Shown: positions 41,726-50,096 of the stretch, piece after piece
Numbering within the stretch: position 1 is the stretch's first letter
Layout of the letters: every line of letters begins with the position of its first letter
Origin: Gordonia sediminis
GTDB taxonomy: Bacteria > Actinomycetota > Actinomycetes > Mycobacteriales > Mycobacteriaceae
NCBI GenBank assembly: GCA_004193205.1
Contig: RZUM01000002.1
Coordinates: forward strand, 992,001 to 1,056,000
Length of the DNA: 64,000 nt
Direction of reading: 5' to 3'
The notes under the pieces: generated by a model
What the model saw: the letters and a program-made list of their open reading frames with translations, nothing else
Told to the model about the DNA's origin: nothing
Databases searched by the model: none
Translations under genes and position numbers: made by a program

Positions 41726-43180
41726 ATGTCCAGCACCCACGCCCGAGCCACGGGCGACATCACGTCATCACACTCCTCGAACGAACCGGCCGGACTGCGG
41801 TCCGGACGACTCGGGGTCGTCGCCATCATCTTCTTCGTCGTCGCAGCGGTCGCGCCCATGGCAGCCATCGTCGGCGCCTCACCGGTCGTGTTCTCCGCCA
41901 ACGGCGTGACCGCGCCCCTCATCTACCTGCTCGCAGCGTTGCTGTTCGCCATCTTCTCGGTGGGCTACGTTGCGATGAGCAAGCACATCACCAACGCAGG
42001 CGGGTTCGTCGCCTATATCGCCCGCGGGCTCGGTGTGCGCGCCGCGACCGCGGGTGCCGGCCTGGCGATCCTGACCTACACGGCGCTGCAAGCCGCGCTG
42101 TGGTCACAGTTCTCGGTCTTCGCTCACCAGCTGATCGCCGACAAGCTCGGCGTCGACATACCCCGGTGGATCTTGATGTTCGGATGCCTCGCCGCGGTCA
42201 CCGCCCTGACCGTAATCGGCGTCGACGTCAGTCTGAAGGTACTCGGCGCACTGGTCGCCCTCGAGATCGGCGCCCTTGTGATTCTCGATGCCGCGATCAT
42301 TTTCGGCGGCGGTGGGGCCTCGGGTAACTCTCTGGCCGCTTTCAACCCGTCGGATCTGTTCGGCCCCGGTCTGGGTGTCGCATTCCTGTTCTGTATCACC
42401 TGCTTCACCGGATTCGAGGCCACCGTGGTCTTCTCGGAAGAGGCGAAGAACCCACGCCGCACCATTCCACGCGCCGTTTACGGCTCCATCGCCTTCATCG
42501 GCATCTTCTACGCGCTCACGACCTGGGCAATCGGGAACTCCGTCGGGAGCGACACCATTCAGGCGACAGCGACCGAGGACCCTGCCGGATTCATCTTCGC
42601 CGTTGCCACCGACGAAGTCGGCCCCTGGCTGTCCACCAGCATCGAAATCCTCGTCGTCACCAGCTTCCTCGCCATGCTCATCGGCTTTCAGAACATGTTC
42701 TCCCGCTACCTCTATGCCCTCGGTCGTGCCGGCGTGCTGCCCCGCCAACTCGGACACGCGCATCCGGTTCGGGCCACCCCGGCCTTCGCCGCGGCCTCGG
42801 TCGGGGTGCTCCTCGGCGCCATTCTCGCGATCTTCCAACTCGCCGGAGCCGACCCGATCACGGTCACCTTCAGCTGGCTGCTGTCGCTGGGTACGGTGTC
42901 GCTCATCGTGATCCTGATCCTGACGTCGATCTCCATCATCACCTTCTTCGCCCGCGAACGGATCGAGCACAACGTGATGGTGACCAAGGTGGCGCCGGCC
43001 GTGTCGATCCTCGGATTCGGACTCGTCCTGTATCTCGCGCTGGCCAACTACGACGCGCTTCTCGGCGGACAAGGCGGAACCGCACAATGGCTGCTCCTGT
43101 TGATCCCCGTCGCTGCGCTCACCGGATTCGTCTGGGGCGCCGTCCGACCCGGCATCGACTACCAGGCGCAGCTCGTCTGA
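41726..43180 (+). CDS. APC-family amino acid/amine permease
   Basis: 484 residues from the ATG at 41726 (GGAG seven bases upstream). About twelve hydrophobic segments are visible, starting with LGVVAIIFFVVAAVAPMAAIVGASP (cited in part, ~32-50) and ending near 475; the conserved GFEATVVFSEEAKNPRRTIPRA stretch (cited in part, ~230) is typical of APC transporters. It probably imports an amino acid or amine under control of the TetR gene next to it. A strong hairpin follows its stop. Confidence 0.88.
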   Translation: MSSTHARATGDITSSHSSNEPAGLRSGRLGVVAIIFFVVAAVAPMAAIVGASPVVFSANGVTAPLIYLLAALLFAIFSVGYVAMSKHITNAGGFVAYIARGLGVRAATAGAGLAILTYTALQAALWSQFSVFAHQLIADKLGVDIPRWILMFGCLAAVTALTVIGVDVSLKVLGALVALEIGALVILDAAIIFGGGGASGNSLAAFNPSDLFGPGLGVAFLFCITCFTGFEATVVFSEEAKNPRRTIPRAVYGSIAFIGIFYALTTWAIGNSVGSDTIQATATEDPAGFIFAVATDEVGPWLSTSIEILVVTSFLAMLIGFQNMFSRYLYALGRAGVLPRQLGHAHPVRATPAFAAASVGVLLGAILAIFQLAGADPITVTFSWLLSLGTVSLIVILILTSISIITFFARERIEHNVMVTKVAPAVSILGFGLVLYLALANYDALLGGQGGTAQWLLLLIPVAALTGFVWGAVRPGIDYQAQLV

Positions 43181-43190
43181 GGACGGAAGC

Positions 43191-43217
43191 CGGGGCCCAC
43201 CGACTCGGTGGGCCCCG
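43191..43217. terminator. Bidirectional terminator between APC permease and amt
   Basis: CGGGGCCCACCGA and its exact complement flank a single central C, giving a long GC-rich hairpin between two convergent genes, ten bases after the permease stop and sixteen before the amt stop. Confidence 0.75.
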
Positions 43218-43232
43218 TCTCGTGGTCGGAGA

Positions 43233-44582
43233 TCAGGATGATGCCGCCACGGGCTCCCTCGCTTCTCCCGACGCGGTGGGCACCCGCGGCGTCATCGCGG
43301 CCGTCAACCCCGGGGCATGCCCGACACCCGCGGCCGGGATCTCGTAGGCCGACTCGGCGTGGATCGTCGCGTCCAGGCCACCGACCTCGGTCTCCTCGTC
43401 GACACGCAGACCGATGGTCTTGTCGAGGGCCTTGGCGATGAGCCAGGTCATCACGAAGGAGAAGGTGCAGGTGATGACGATGCCCGCCAGTTCGCGCCAG
43501 AGGATGGCGATGTCCCCGCCGAACAGGATGCCCTCGATACCGGCCGGGGCCGCAGCCGAGGCGAACAACACGATGCACAAGGTGCCGACGATGCCACCGA
43601 GGCCGTGGACGGCGAAGGCGTCGAGGGTGTCGTCTACGGCGAATCGGGACTTGAAGCTGAGCGCGAACGCCACCACCCCGGCCGCGATGATGCCCACGCC
43701 GAGGGCGCCGAGCGGGGTGACGGCGTTCGCCGACGGGGTGATGCCGACGAGGCCGGCGACCGCGCCGGTGATGACGCCCAGAGAGGTGACATGTCCTTCC
43801 CGCAGGCGTTCGATGACGGCGAAGCCGATCATGCCGGCGCTGCCCGCGAGCAGCGTGTTGAGGACGACGAACTGGGTCAGGAAGTTGGCGCCGCCCGCGC
43901 AGCTGCCGTTGAAGCCGAACCAGCCGAACCAGAGGATGCCACCGCCGAGCAGCGCCATCGGCACATTGTGCGGACGTTCCATCCGCTTGCGGCGCGCTCC
44001 GAGCACCATGGCCAACGCCAGCGCCGCGACACCGGAGTTCATGTGCACCGCGGTGCCACCCGCGAAGTCGTGGATGCCGATGTCGTTCAACAGGAATCCA
44101 CCGCTGTAGCCCTCACCGTCGGCGGCGAACACCCAGTGCGCGACGGGGAAGTAGACCAGCGTCAGCCAGATCGGCGCGAAGACCAGCCAGGCGGAGAACT
44201 TCATGCGTCCGGCGGCACCGCTGGCCACGATGGCGACGGTGATGGCGGCGAACAGGATGAACCAGGCTGCGACGTAGAGCACCTGGATGCCGCCGGATTC
44301 GTCGTCGGTCAGGTGGTTGCCGAGCCCGATGTAGTCGAGCGGGTTGCCGATCAGACCCCAGTCGTTCACCGACGGTCCCGACACGAGCCCGTAGCCGAAC
44401 AGGACGTAGAGCACGCTCGTGATGCCCAGCGTCACCATCACCATGGTCATCATGTTGAGGACGTTGCGTGCCCCCAGCATGCCGCCGTAGTAGAGGGCGA
44501 GGCCGGGAAACATGAGCAGCACGAAGACAAATGCCGCAAGCATCCACGCCAGGTCGGCGTGCGCGGCGAGAACCGTTTCCAT
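43233..44582 (-). CDS. amt: Ammonium/methylammonium transporter (Amt)
   Basis: 449 residues from the ATG at 44582. Eleven or so membrane spans, an N-terminal FPGLALYYGGMLGARNVLNMM (cited in part), the pore His pair in FAGGTAVHMNSG (~165) and DAFAVHGLGGIVG (~310), and the C-terminal regulatory segment GLRVDEETEVGGLDATIHAESAYE (cited in part). About 35 further residues follow that segment, which is longer than usual. It is the last gene of the N-demethylase operon, 58 bases after a DUF3445 gene. Amt proteins also carry methylammonium, so it may take up or recapture the product of demethylation. Confidence 0.93.
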   Translation of the reverse strand: METVLAAHADLAWMLAAFVFVLLMFPGLALYYGGMLGARNVLNMMTMVMVTLGITSVLYVLFGYGLVSGPSVNDWGLIGNPLDYIGLGNHLTDDESGGIQVLYVAAWFILFAAITVAIVASGAAGRMKFSAWLVFAPIWLTLVYFPVAHWVFAADGEGYSGGFLLNDIGIHDFAGGTAVHMNSGVAALALAMVLGARRKRMERPHNVPMALLGGGILWFGWFGFNGSCAGGANFLTQFVVLNTLLAGSAGMIGFAVIERLREGHVTSLGVITGAVAGLVGITPSANAVTPLGALGVGIIAAGVVAFALSFKSRFAVDDTLDAFAVHGLGGIVGTLCIVLFASAAAPAGIEGILFGGDIAILWRELAGIVITCTFSFVMTWLIAKALDKTIGLRVDEETEVGGLDATIHAESAYEIPAAGVGHAPGLTAAMTPRVPTASGEAREPVAASS

Positions 44583-44640
44583 ATCAGTGTTCCTTGGGTT
44601 GGGTGACGGACAGCGTCGGACCGTCGGGTGGAGTCGGGCG

Positions 44641-45642
44641 TCAGTGCCCGCGGAGGTAGGCGACCACGTCGTCGCGGTAGTCTCCGAAGCCCTTGTAGGC
44701 GGCGATGGGTTCGGGCAGTGTCTCGATGACCGTCGCCAGTTGTTCGGCCCACGCGGGGATGGCCTTGACCTCGGCGAGCGAGGCCATGAAGGTGCGGATG
44801 TTGAACGTGACCGCACCCGTCATGGGCAGCCGGATGAAGTGCTCGAGTTCGATGCGCAGCCGGGAGCGGCCGAAGTCCTTGTCGGCGAGCATCGCCGGGA
44901 TGTCGCCGGCCCACTCGGGCAGCTCCTCGAGACTGACGTCGAGTTTGTGTGAATCCGATGCCGACAGCGTCCAGTTCACCCGGCGGTACACCTGATCGGC
45001 CGGCAGACGACGCAGGAACTGCTCGGCCCGCGCCACGACGCCGTCGCGGATCAATCCCGGTACCGGGGCGTGGATCTCGTACATGTCCATGCCGACGTCG
45101 AAGGAGACCGACCACGCCGCGGCGAAGGTGACCGCCCCGGCGTCGAAGTACAGCCGGCCGTCGCGTTCGGTGACCAGCAGCAGATCGTCGGGCACCTCAC
45201 GGGCGAGGAAGTCCAGCGGCCCCCGTGGCAGCGACGCGTCATCGGCGAAGACGAAGAATTGATCAGTGCCGAGAAGGTCATTGCGCCAGTGGAATCGGCC
45301 GTCCGGATATTCGGTCAGCGTCATCGTGCCCGGGTAGGAGGCGTCGAGGTCGCGCAGGTAGTAGAGCAGGAGATCCCAGCACGCGAGTTCCATGCCGTGC
45401 CGGACCTTCACGCGGTGCGGGTCGGCGTCGAGGATGCGACGACGGTCCGCCATGATCGCGGAATACTCGGCCCCACCGAGGTCGACAAGGTGTCGGCCCC
45501 ACTCGCCGCCACGGGTACGGCGCGGTATCCGTGCGGGTTCGACGTTGACGCTGTAGGCGAACTCCTCGAGATCGTCGGGGAACGGCCACGGCAGATTCGC
45601 CAGGTGATCGACCCGGAGGTCGAGATCGTCGGTCGCGGTCAC
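44641..45642 (-). CDS. Heme-dependent oxidative N-demethylase (DUF3445), copy 1
   Basis: 333 residues of the DUF3445/HODM family, the PAS-fold heme subunit of dimethylamine monooxygenase and related N-demethylases. Characteristic stretches are WPFPDDLEEFAYSVNVEPARI (cited in part, ~19-35), FHWRNDLLGTDQFFVF (~125), DDLLLVTERDGRLYFDAGAVTFAAAWS (cited in part, ~152) and RRVNWTLSASDSH (~223). It overlaps its upstream reductase gene by four bases. The likely reaction is O2-dependent removal of a methyl group from a secondary or tertiary amine as formaldehyde. The substrate is not determined. Confidence 0.88.
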   Translation of the reverse strand: MTATDDLDLRVDHLANLPWPFPDDLEEFAYSVNVEPARIPRRTRGGEWGRHLVDLGGAEYSAIMADRRRILDADPHRVKVRHGMELACWDLLLYYLRDLDASYPGTMTLTEYPDGRFHWRNDLLGTDQFFVFADDASLPRGPLDFLAREVPDDLLLVTERDGRLYFDAGAVTFAAAWSVSFDVGMDMYEIHAPVPGLIRDGVVARAEQFLRRLPADQVYRRVNWTLSASDSHKLDVSLEELPEWAGDIPAMLADKDFGRSRLRIELEHFIRLPMTGAVTFNIRTFMASLAEVKAIPAWAEQLATVIETLPEPIAAYKGFGDYRDDVVAYLRGH

Positions 45643-46631
45643 AGATCCACCTCGATATCCTGGCCGCGGGACACGCAGCAGAGCATGCTGTCCCCGGCGG
45701 CACGTTCGGCGTCGGTCAGTACGAAGTCACGATGTTGCACCGTGCCACCGCGAACCGGAATGCGGCATTCGCCGCACACTCCCTGGCGGCAGAGGTTCGG
45801 CACTTGTTTCCGGTGGTCGAGGAGCCGTTGCAGCAACGACACCCCCGACGGCACATCGATCACCTCACCAGTGCTCGCCACCGTGGCTCGGAACGGCTCG
45901 CCGGGATCCTGTTCGGGAGCGGCGAAGCGCTCGAGATGCACTCGAGCCGAGGGCCATCCGGCCGTGGCCGCGATCTCCTGGTAGGTCTCCAGCATGGGTG
46001 CGGGCCCGCACGCATAGGCGTGCGTACCCAGCGGTTGGGCGCCGAAGCGTTCGGCCAGCACCCATCGGGTGTCGTCGGGCCCGGAGACCTCGAAGAGTCC
46101 GATGCCGGGCGTTTCGGCCAGGTCGCGGAGCTCGGCCAGGTGGGCGGCGTGCCCGGCTCGGTAGGAGTACACGATGTCGGCGCTGCCGCCCCGTCGGGCG
46201 ATGGCGCGGGCGTGCGACAGAATCGGGGTGATGCCGATGCCACCGGCCACCAGCAGGGCGTGCCGCTGGTTCCAGACCGGGCCGAACATCGACCGCGGCC
46301 CCTCGACCTCGACCACGTCACCGCGGGAGATGGTGTCGTGCAGCCAGTCCGATCCGCCGCCGGCCCCGCGGCGCAGCACCGAGATGCCGTAGCTCGTCGG
46401 CAGGATGCCGTCGTCGACGAGCGAATAGGCGTTGCGGTGTTCCCCGGCTCCGACGATGACATGGCTCCCGGGCTGATACGGGGTCAGCGGTGCGCCGTCG
46501 ACGGGCACGAACCGGAAATGGGTGATCTGATCGGTGAGCGCGGTGACCTCGACGACACGCATCTCCCGTGCCCCGGTCTCGTACCCCGCGTGCGGGTGGG
46601 CCGATGCGGGCCGGTCGACGATCGCGGTCAT
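45639..46631 (-). CDS. PDR/VanB-type reductase for N-demethylase, copy 1
   Basis: 330 residues in the order flavin domain (NAYSLVDDG ~67), NAD domain (LLVAGGIGITPILSHA ~126-141, YACGPAPML ~206) and C-terminal ferredoxin with CRQGVCGEC (~285-293) and a late Cys pair CCVSR. It corresponds to the DmmB-type reductase that supplies electrons to the heme subunit. It is coupled by four-base overlaps to the DUF3445 gene downstream and to the fused gene upstream. Confidence 0.9.
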   Translation of the reverse strand: MTAIVDRPASAHPHAGYETGAREMRVVEVTALTDQITHFRFVPVDGAPLTPYQPGSHVIVGAGEHRNAYSLVDDGILPTSYGISVLRRGAGGGSDWLHDTISRGDVVEVEGPRSMFGPVWNQRHALLVAGGIGITPILSHARAIARRGGSADIVYSYRAGHAAHLAELRDLAETPGIGLFEVSGPDDTRWVLAERFGAQPLGTHAYACGPAPMLETYQEIAATAGWPSARVHLERFAAPEQDPGEPFRATVASTGEVIDVPSGVSLLQRLLDHRKQVPNLCRQGVCGECRIPVRGGTVQHRDFVLTDAERAAGDSMLCCVSRGQDIEVDL

Positions 46632-48160
46632 GACGATTCTTTTGCGTCGGACGCGGAGGCGAGAAAGCTTCCCCGCGTGGCGGAATGGTGGGTGTGTATC
46701 TCGATCGACCGAGAGCAGCCCGGGCAGATCACTACCTGACCCGCGCCGCCGACGATCCGGAAGGTGTCACGGCAATGCGCGCAGTAGACCGGCAGGTCGG
46801 TGGTGTCGGTGACGAACGCGGACAACTCCTGTCCGAGCGCCCCGGCCTCGCGGGCCGCGGCGAGCGCGGTCAGCACGTCGTACTGCCCGCCGACGATGTG
46901 GATGCGGACGCCGGTCGTGGCGGCCTCGAACGCGTCCGCGAGGCTCGCGCGATCGGCATCGGACGTCAACGAGTCGAGGACCGTCAGCCGGGTGGGCCCG
47001 ACCTGTTCGGCGGCGGAGATCCAGTCCCGCGACACCTCGGCGATACGCGGGCCGTGGCCGATCGCGACGACCAGAAACGAGGTGCCGGCGGTGTCGACGG
47101 GGTCCGGGACACTCGGCCAGACCGGCATACCTTGCTCGGGCTGCGGGGCCGGCTCGGCGGTCTGTGCGGCCGCGCGCAGCCACTGTGCCGCGCGCCCTTT
47201 GTATTTGATGATGCCCTTGTAGTCGGCCATGTCGTCGGGCAGCTCGGCGAAGACCTCGGCGGCTCGCGCCCGCCACGGTTCGACGCCTGCGAGGGTTTCC
47301 AGCGGCAGCATATAGGTGCGGATGAGGAACATCACCGCACCGGAATCCGGAAGGCGGATCAGGTGCTGCACCTCGACGCGAAGATGGACCAGTCGGCCGA
47401 ACGTCTCGTCTTCGACGTGCTGGATCATCTCCCGGTCGGGACCCCATTCCGGATACCGTTCGGTCGAGACGTCGAGTCGGCGTCCGATGGTCATCGTCCA
47501 GTTGGTGCGGCGATAGGGATGATGAGGCTGGAGCCGCTTGATGAACTCATGCGCCCGCGTGATCACGCCCTCGGCACGCACGCGCGGGACGGGACCGTGG
47601 ATCTCCAAGAAGCTCATCCCCACGTCGAAACCGAAGCTCCAGTCCGCGGCGAAGGTGACCACCCCGGCGTCGGCGAAGAGCTGGCCGTCACGCTGGTCGA
47701 GCAGCACGACGTCTTCCTGGATCTGGCCGCAGATGTAGCCGAGCGGGTCGACGGGCAGGGTGGCGTCATCGCCGTAGACGAAGCTCTGTTCGATGCCGAG
47801 AACCCGGTTTTCCCAGTGCCATTGGTCACCGGAGGAGGTCAGGCCGAAGTCGTCGGGGTATGCGGTGGACAGTTCACGCATGATCGTGAGCATCGCGTCC
47901 CACGTCGCCGGTCCCATATGCGGCAACACCGCGTGGCGGGTGGGATCGGCGGAGAGGACCGCGGCACGTTCGTCGAGTTCGTGGCGGTAATGCGCGTCGA
48001 TGTCGATGACCCGATCACCCCACTGACCCGCGGCCGTCGTCACGATGTGATCGGCTGGCTCGACGTTGGTGCTGTAGCGGTAGGTGTCGTCGACGAACGG
48101 GAACGGGAAGCCGCTCACCGCGGCCGCGTCGGTGTCCGGTGAGATCGGTGTGATGGTCAC
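46628..48160 (-). CDS. DUF3445 N-demethylase fused to a DmmA-family domain, copy 2
   Basis: 510 residues from GTG 48160, which overlaps the stop of reductase 2 (GTGA). Residues ~15-325 are a second DUF3445 heme domain (FPFPFVDDTYRYSTNVEPADH cited in part; WHWENRVLGIEQSFVYGD; RRTNWTMTIG). Residues ~350-510 match the separate small protein at 49143-49703: both have a FLVV/YLLV...G-GP start and a zinc-ribbon-like end, here CAHC (~465) and CPGC (~482). The fusion puts the heme subunit and the small third subunit of dimethylamine monooxygenase in one chain. A Pro/Glu-rich linker (~325-350) joins them. Confidence 0.82.
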   Translation of the reverse strand: MTITPISPDTDAAAVSGFPFPFVDDTYRYSTNVEPADHIVTTAAGQWGDRVIDIDAHYRHELDERAAVLSADPTRHAVLPHMGPATWDAMLTIMRELSTAYPDDFGLTSSGDQWHWENRVLGIEQSFVYGDDATLPVDPLGYICGQIQEDVVLLDQRDGQLFADAGVVTFAADWSFGFDVGMSFLEIHGPVPRVRAEGVITRAHEFIKRLQPHHPYRRTNWTMTIGRRLDVSTERYPEWGPDREMIQHVEDETFGRLVHLRVEVQHLIRLPDSGAVMFLIRTYMLPLETLAGVEPWRARAAEVFAELPDDMADYKGIIKYKGRAAQWLRAAAQTAEPAPQPEQGMPVWPSVPDPVDTAGTSFLVVAIGHGPRIAEVSRDWISAAEQVGPTRLTVLDSLTSDADRASLADAFEAATTGVRIHIVGGQYDVLTALAAAREAGALGQELSAFVTDTTDLPVYCAHCRDTFRIVGGAGQVVICPGCSRSIEIHTHHSATRGSFLASASDAKESS

Positions 48161-49146
48161 AGCGGGACCTCCAGGGTGGCGCCTTCGCAGGCACGGGATA
48201 CACATGGCATGAACGCGTCGCCGGCGCGCTTCTCGTCGTCGGTCAGGTACAGGTCGCGGTGCAGCGGCTCGCCGCCCGACACCGGGATTCGACACTCCCC
48301 GCAGACGCCTTGGCGACAGCGATTGGGGACGCGGATACCGTTGTCCTCCAACGCCTCGAGTACCGAGACACCCGACGGGACGTCGATGGTCCGGTCCGAT
48401 TCGGTGAGCCGTACGACGAAGGGGTCGCCGGCGTCGAGCGCGTCGGCGCCGAAGCGTTCGAAACCGATGCGCGATTCGGGCCATCCGGCCGCCGCCGCGG
48501 TCGCGACGACATGGTCGATCATCCCGGCGGGACCGCAGACGTAGAGGTGGGTGCCGATCGGTTGATCGAGCAGCGTGGCGGCTAGTCGTCGGGTGAAGTC
48601 GTCAGGGGCGGTGAACAGCTCCGCGGCCCCACCGGCGAGGGCGACGACGTCGTCGATGTGGGCACCGCGACCTTCGCGGAAGGTGTAGAGCACCTGTACC
48701 TCTCGGCCCCACCGGCGGGCCGCTCGCAGGTGCGACACGATCGGAGTCACACCGATACCGCCGGCGATGAGCAGATGCTTCGCGGCGCGCGCCGCCGGTG
48801 CGAACGCGCTGCGCGGCGGTTCGACGTCGACGACGTCACCCACCGCGAGGTCGTCGTGAATCCAGCGCGATCCGCCCTGACCGTCGGCGACACGCAGCAC
48901 CGAGATCGTGTACGACGACGGCGCGACACCGTCACAGGTGAGGCTGTAGGCGTTGGACCGGTCACCGGCGGACACGATGAGGTGGCTACCGGCCACGAAG
49001 CCGGGCAGGGTCGCTCCGTCGGGATCGACGAAGGTGATGCTGCGGATATCAACTGCGGCATCACGGATCTCGGCCACCGTCAGCCGCATGGTGGCCGACC
49101 CGTCGCGGACCTCGTTCGTCGACGGCCTGGAGATTGTCGCTGTCAC
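48157..49146 (-). CDS. PDR/VanB-type reductase for N-demethylase, copy 2
   Basis: 329 residues from GTG 49146, overlapping the small-subunit gene stop (GTGA). Domain order equals that of copy 1: NAYSLTCDG (~67), LLIAGGIGVTPIVSHL (~124-139), YVCGPAGMI (~204) and ferredoxin CRQGVCGEC (~284-292) with a late Cys near 318. It shares most motif wording with copy 1, so the two arose by duplication. It presumably pairs with the fused heme protein directly downstream. Confidence 0.9.
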   Translation of the reverse strand: MTATISRPSTNEVRDGSATMRLTVAEIRDAAVDIRSITFVDPDGATLPGFVAGSHLIVSAGDRSNAYSLTCDGVAPSSYTISVLRVADGQGGSRWIHDDLAVGDVVDVEPPRSAFAPAARAAKHLLIAGGIGVTPIVSHLRAARRWGREVQVLYTFREGRGAHIDDVVALAGGAAELFTAPDDFTRRLAATLLDQPIGTHLYVCGPAGMIDHVVATAAAAGWPESRIGFERFGADALDAGDPFVVRLTESDRTIDVPSGVSVLEALEDNGIRVPNRCRQGVCGECRIPVSGGEPLHRDLYLTDDEKRAGDAFMPCVSRACEGATLEVPL

Positions 49147-49703
49147 TGGTGTACTCCCCCTGCACTGGCAACGGCGGGTGTCGCCGTCTCGGCGTCGACC
49201 ATGAAGCCGAGGTGGGCGCCCGACCGTCGCGAGACGTGGTAGTAGATGAGTAGGTGTCGTCCGCAGCCGCCGCAGTCGATCACGTCGTCGACGCCCGCCG
49301 AGGTCGTCGTAACCGTCCGGCAGTGCGCGCAAAGGACCTCGATGTCTCCGGAACCGGTTGACGTCACATGGATCTCGTCGTCGTTGAGGCCGACGGTGAC
49401 CGCCACCCCGCGCAGCGCGAGGGCCGCGCCGGTGGGCGCGGCGATCACCACCCGGATGCCGACCCGTGCTCGGGCGAGCTCGGCGCGCAGCCCGGCCGCG
49501 GCCCGATCGGCGTCGGGGTAGGACAACACCCGGCAGGCGATGTCACCCGGCAGGACCTCGGTCCACCGCCGCAGCGTGTCCTCGGCACCCTCGCCGACAC
49601 CGACGAGCAGATACGAACGTCCCGACAGTGCGGGCAGCGGGTCATCGGCCGGAGCCGATGCCCGCGCCCACACCGGGATACTCGAATAGGCGATCTGCGA
49701 CAT
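49143..49703 (-). CDS. Dimethylamine monooxygenase small subunit (DmmA family)
   Basis: 186 residues. The N-terminal ~130 residues resemble a flavodoxin- or NAD-like alpha/beta fold without a clear cofactor motif (SYLLVGVGEGAEDTL ~31-45), and the C-terminal part has two Cys pairs, CAHC (~135) and CGGC (~155), followed by YYHVSRRSGAHLGF. Dimethylamine monooxygenase has three subunits: a heme protein, a reductase and a ~24-kDa protein; this is the third kind. The last domain of the fused protein at 46628-48160 is its paralogue. It is the second gene of the operon. Confidence 0.78.
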   Translation of the reverse strand: MSQIAYSSIPVWARASAPADDPLPALSGRSYLLVGVGEGAEDTLRRWTEVLPGDIACRVLSYPDADRAAAGLRAELARARVGIRVVIAAPTGAALALRGVAVTVGLNDDEIHVTSTGSGDIEVLCAHCRTVTTTSAGVDDVIDCGGCGRHLLIYYHVSRRSGAHLGFMVDAETATPAVASAGGVHQ

Positions 49704-49709
49704 CGGATC

Positions 49710-50096
49710 TCAGAGGAGATCGGAGTCGCGGTGGCCGGCGTAGAAGGCCAGGGCGTAGCTCGGGGTGCTGAAGTAGATCTTCGAGCCCTTCGGGAAGAAG
49801 ATGGCATCCTTGGCCTTGGCAACGATCTTCTGCCCGGTCTCCTTGTTCTCCAACAGGAACTCACCCTCGAGCACGACCTTCATCTCGTCGTATTCGTACT
49901 CGTAGTAGAGCGGTGCGTCGGTGTTGCGGAGCTCGAAGAACCCCGAGCACATCACGCTGCCCTGCGGGTTCTCGTACACGTCACCGATGAAACCCTCGGT
50001 GCCCGGGTACTCCGATTCGGGCATCTTGGGCAGGTTCTGCCACGCCCCGCTGGTGACGAGGAACGGGGTCGCGGTCTCGGTGCTCTCGATGGTCAT
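49710..50096 (-). CDS. Cupin (EutQ-like) protein
   Basis: 128 residues forming one cupin barrel: MCSGFFELRNTDAPLYYEYEYDEMKVVLEG (cited in part, ~48-70), GEFLLENKETG, AKDAIFFPKGSKIYFSTPS (~95-113). The wording resembles the cupin of EutQ, but metal ligands are poor: the usual His residues are replaced (YEYEYDE). It leads the N-demethylase operon and starts six bases before the small-subunit gene. It may sense or bind an amine or an aldehyde intermediate; a catalytic role is unproven. Confidence 0.78.
   Translation of the reverse strand: MTIESTETATPFLVTSGAWQNLPKMPESEYPGTEGFIGDVYENPQGSVMCSGFFELRNTDAPLYYEYEYDEMKVVLEGEFLLENKETGQKIVAKAKDAIFFPKGSKIYFSTPSYALAFYAGHRDSDLL

Noticed and set aside
46685-48142. 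A 485-codon plus-strand frame opposite the fused N-demethylase gene
   Set aside because: It has no recognisable domain and lies wholly within a gene that has clear DUF3445 and DmmA-family motifs.
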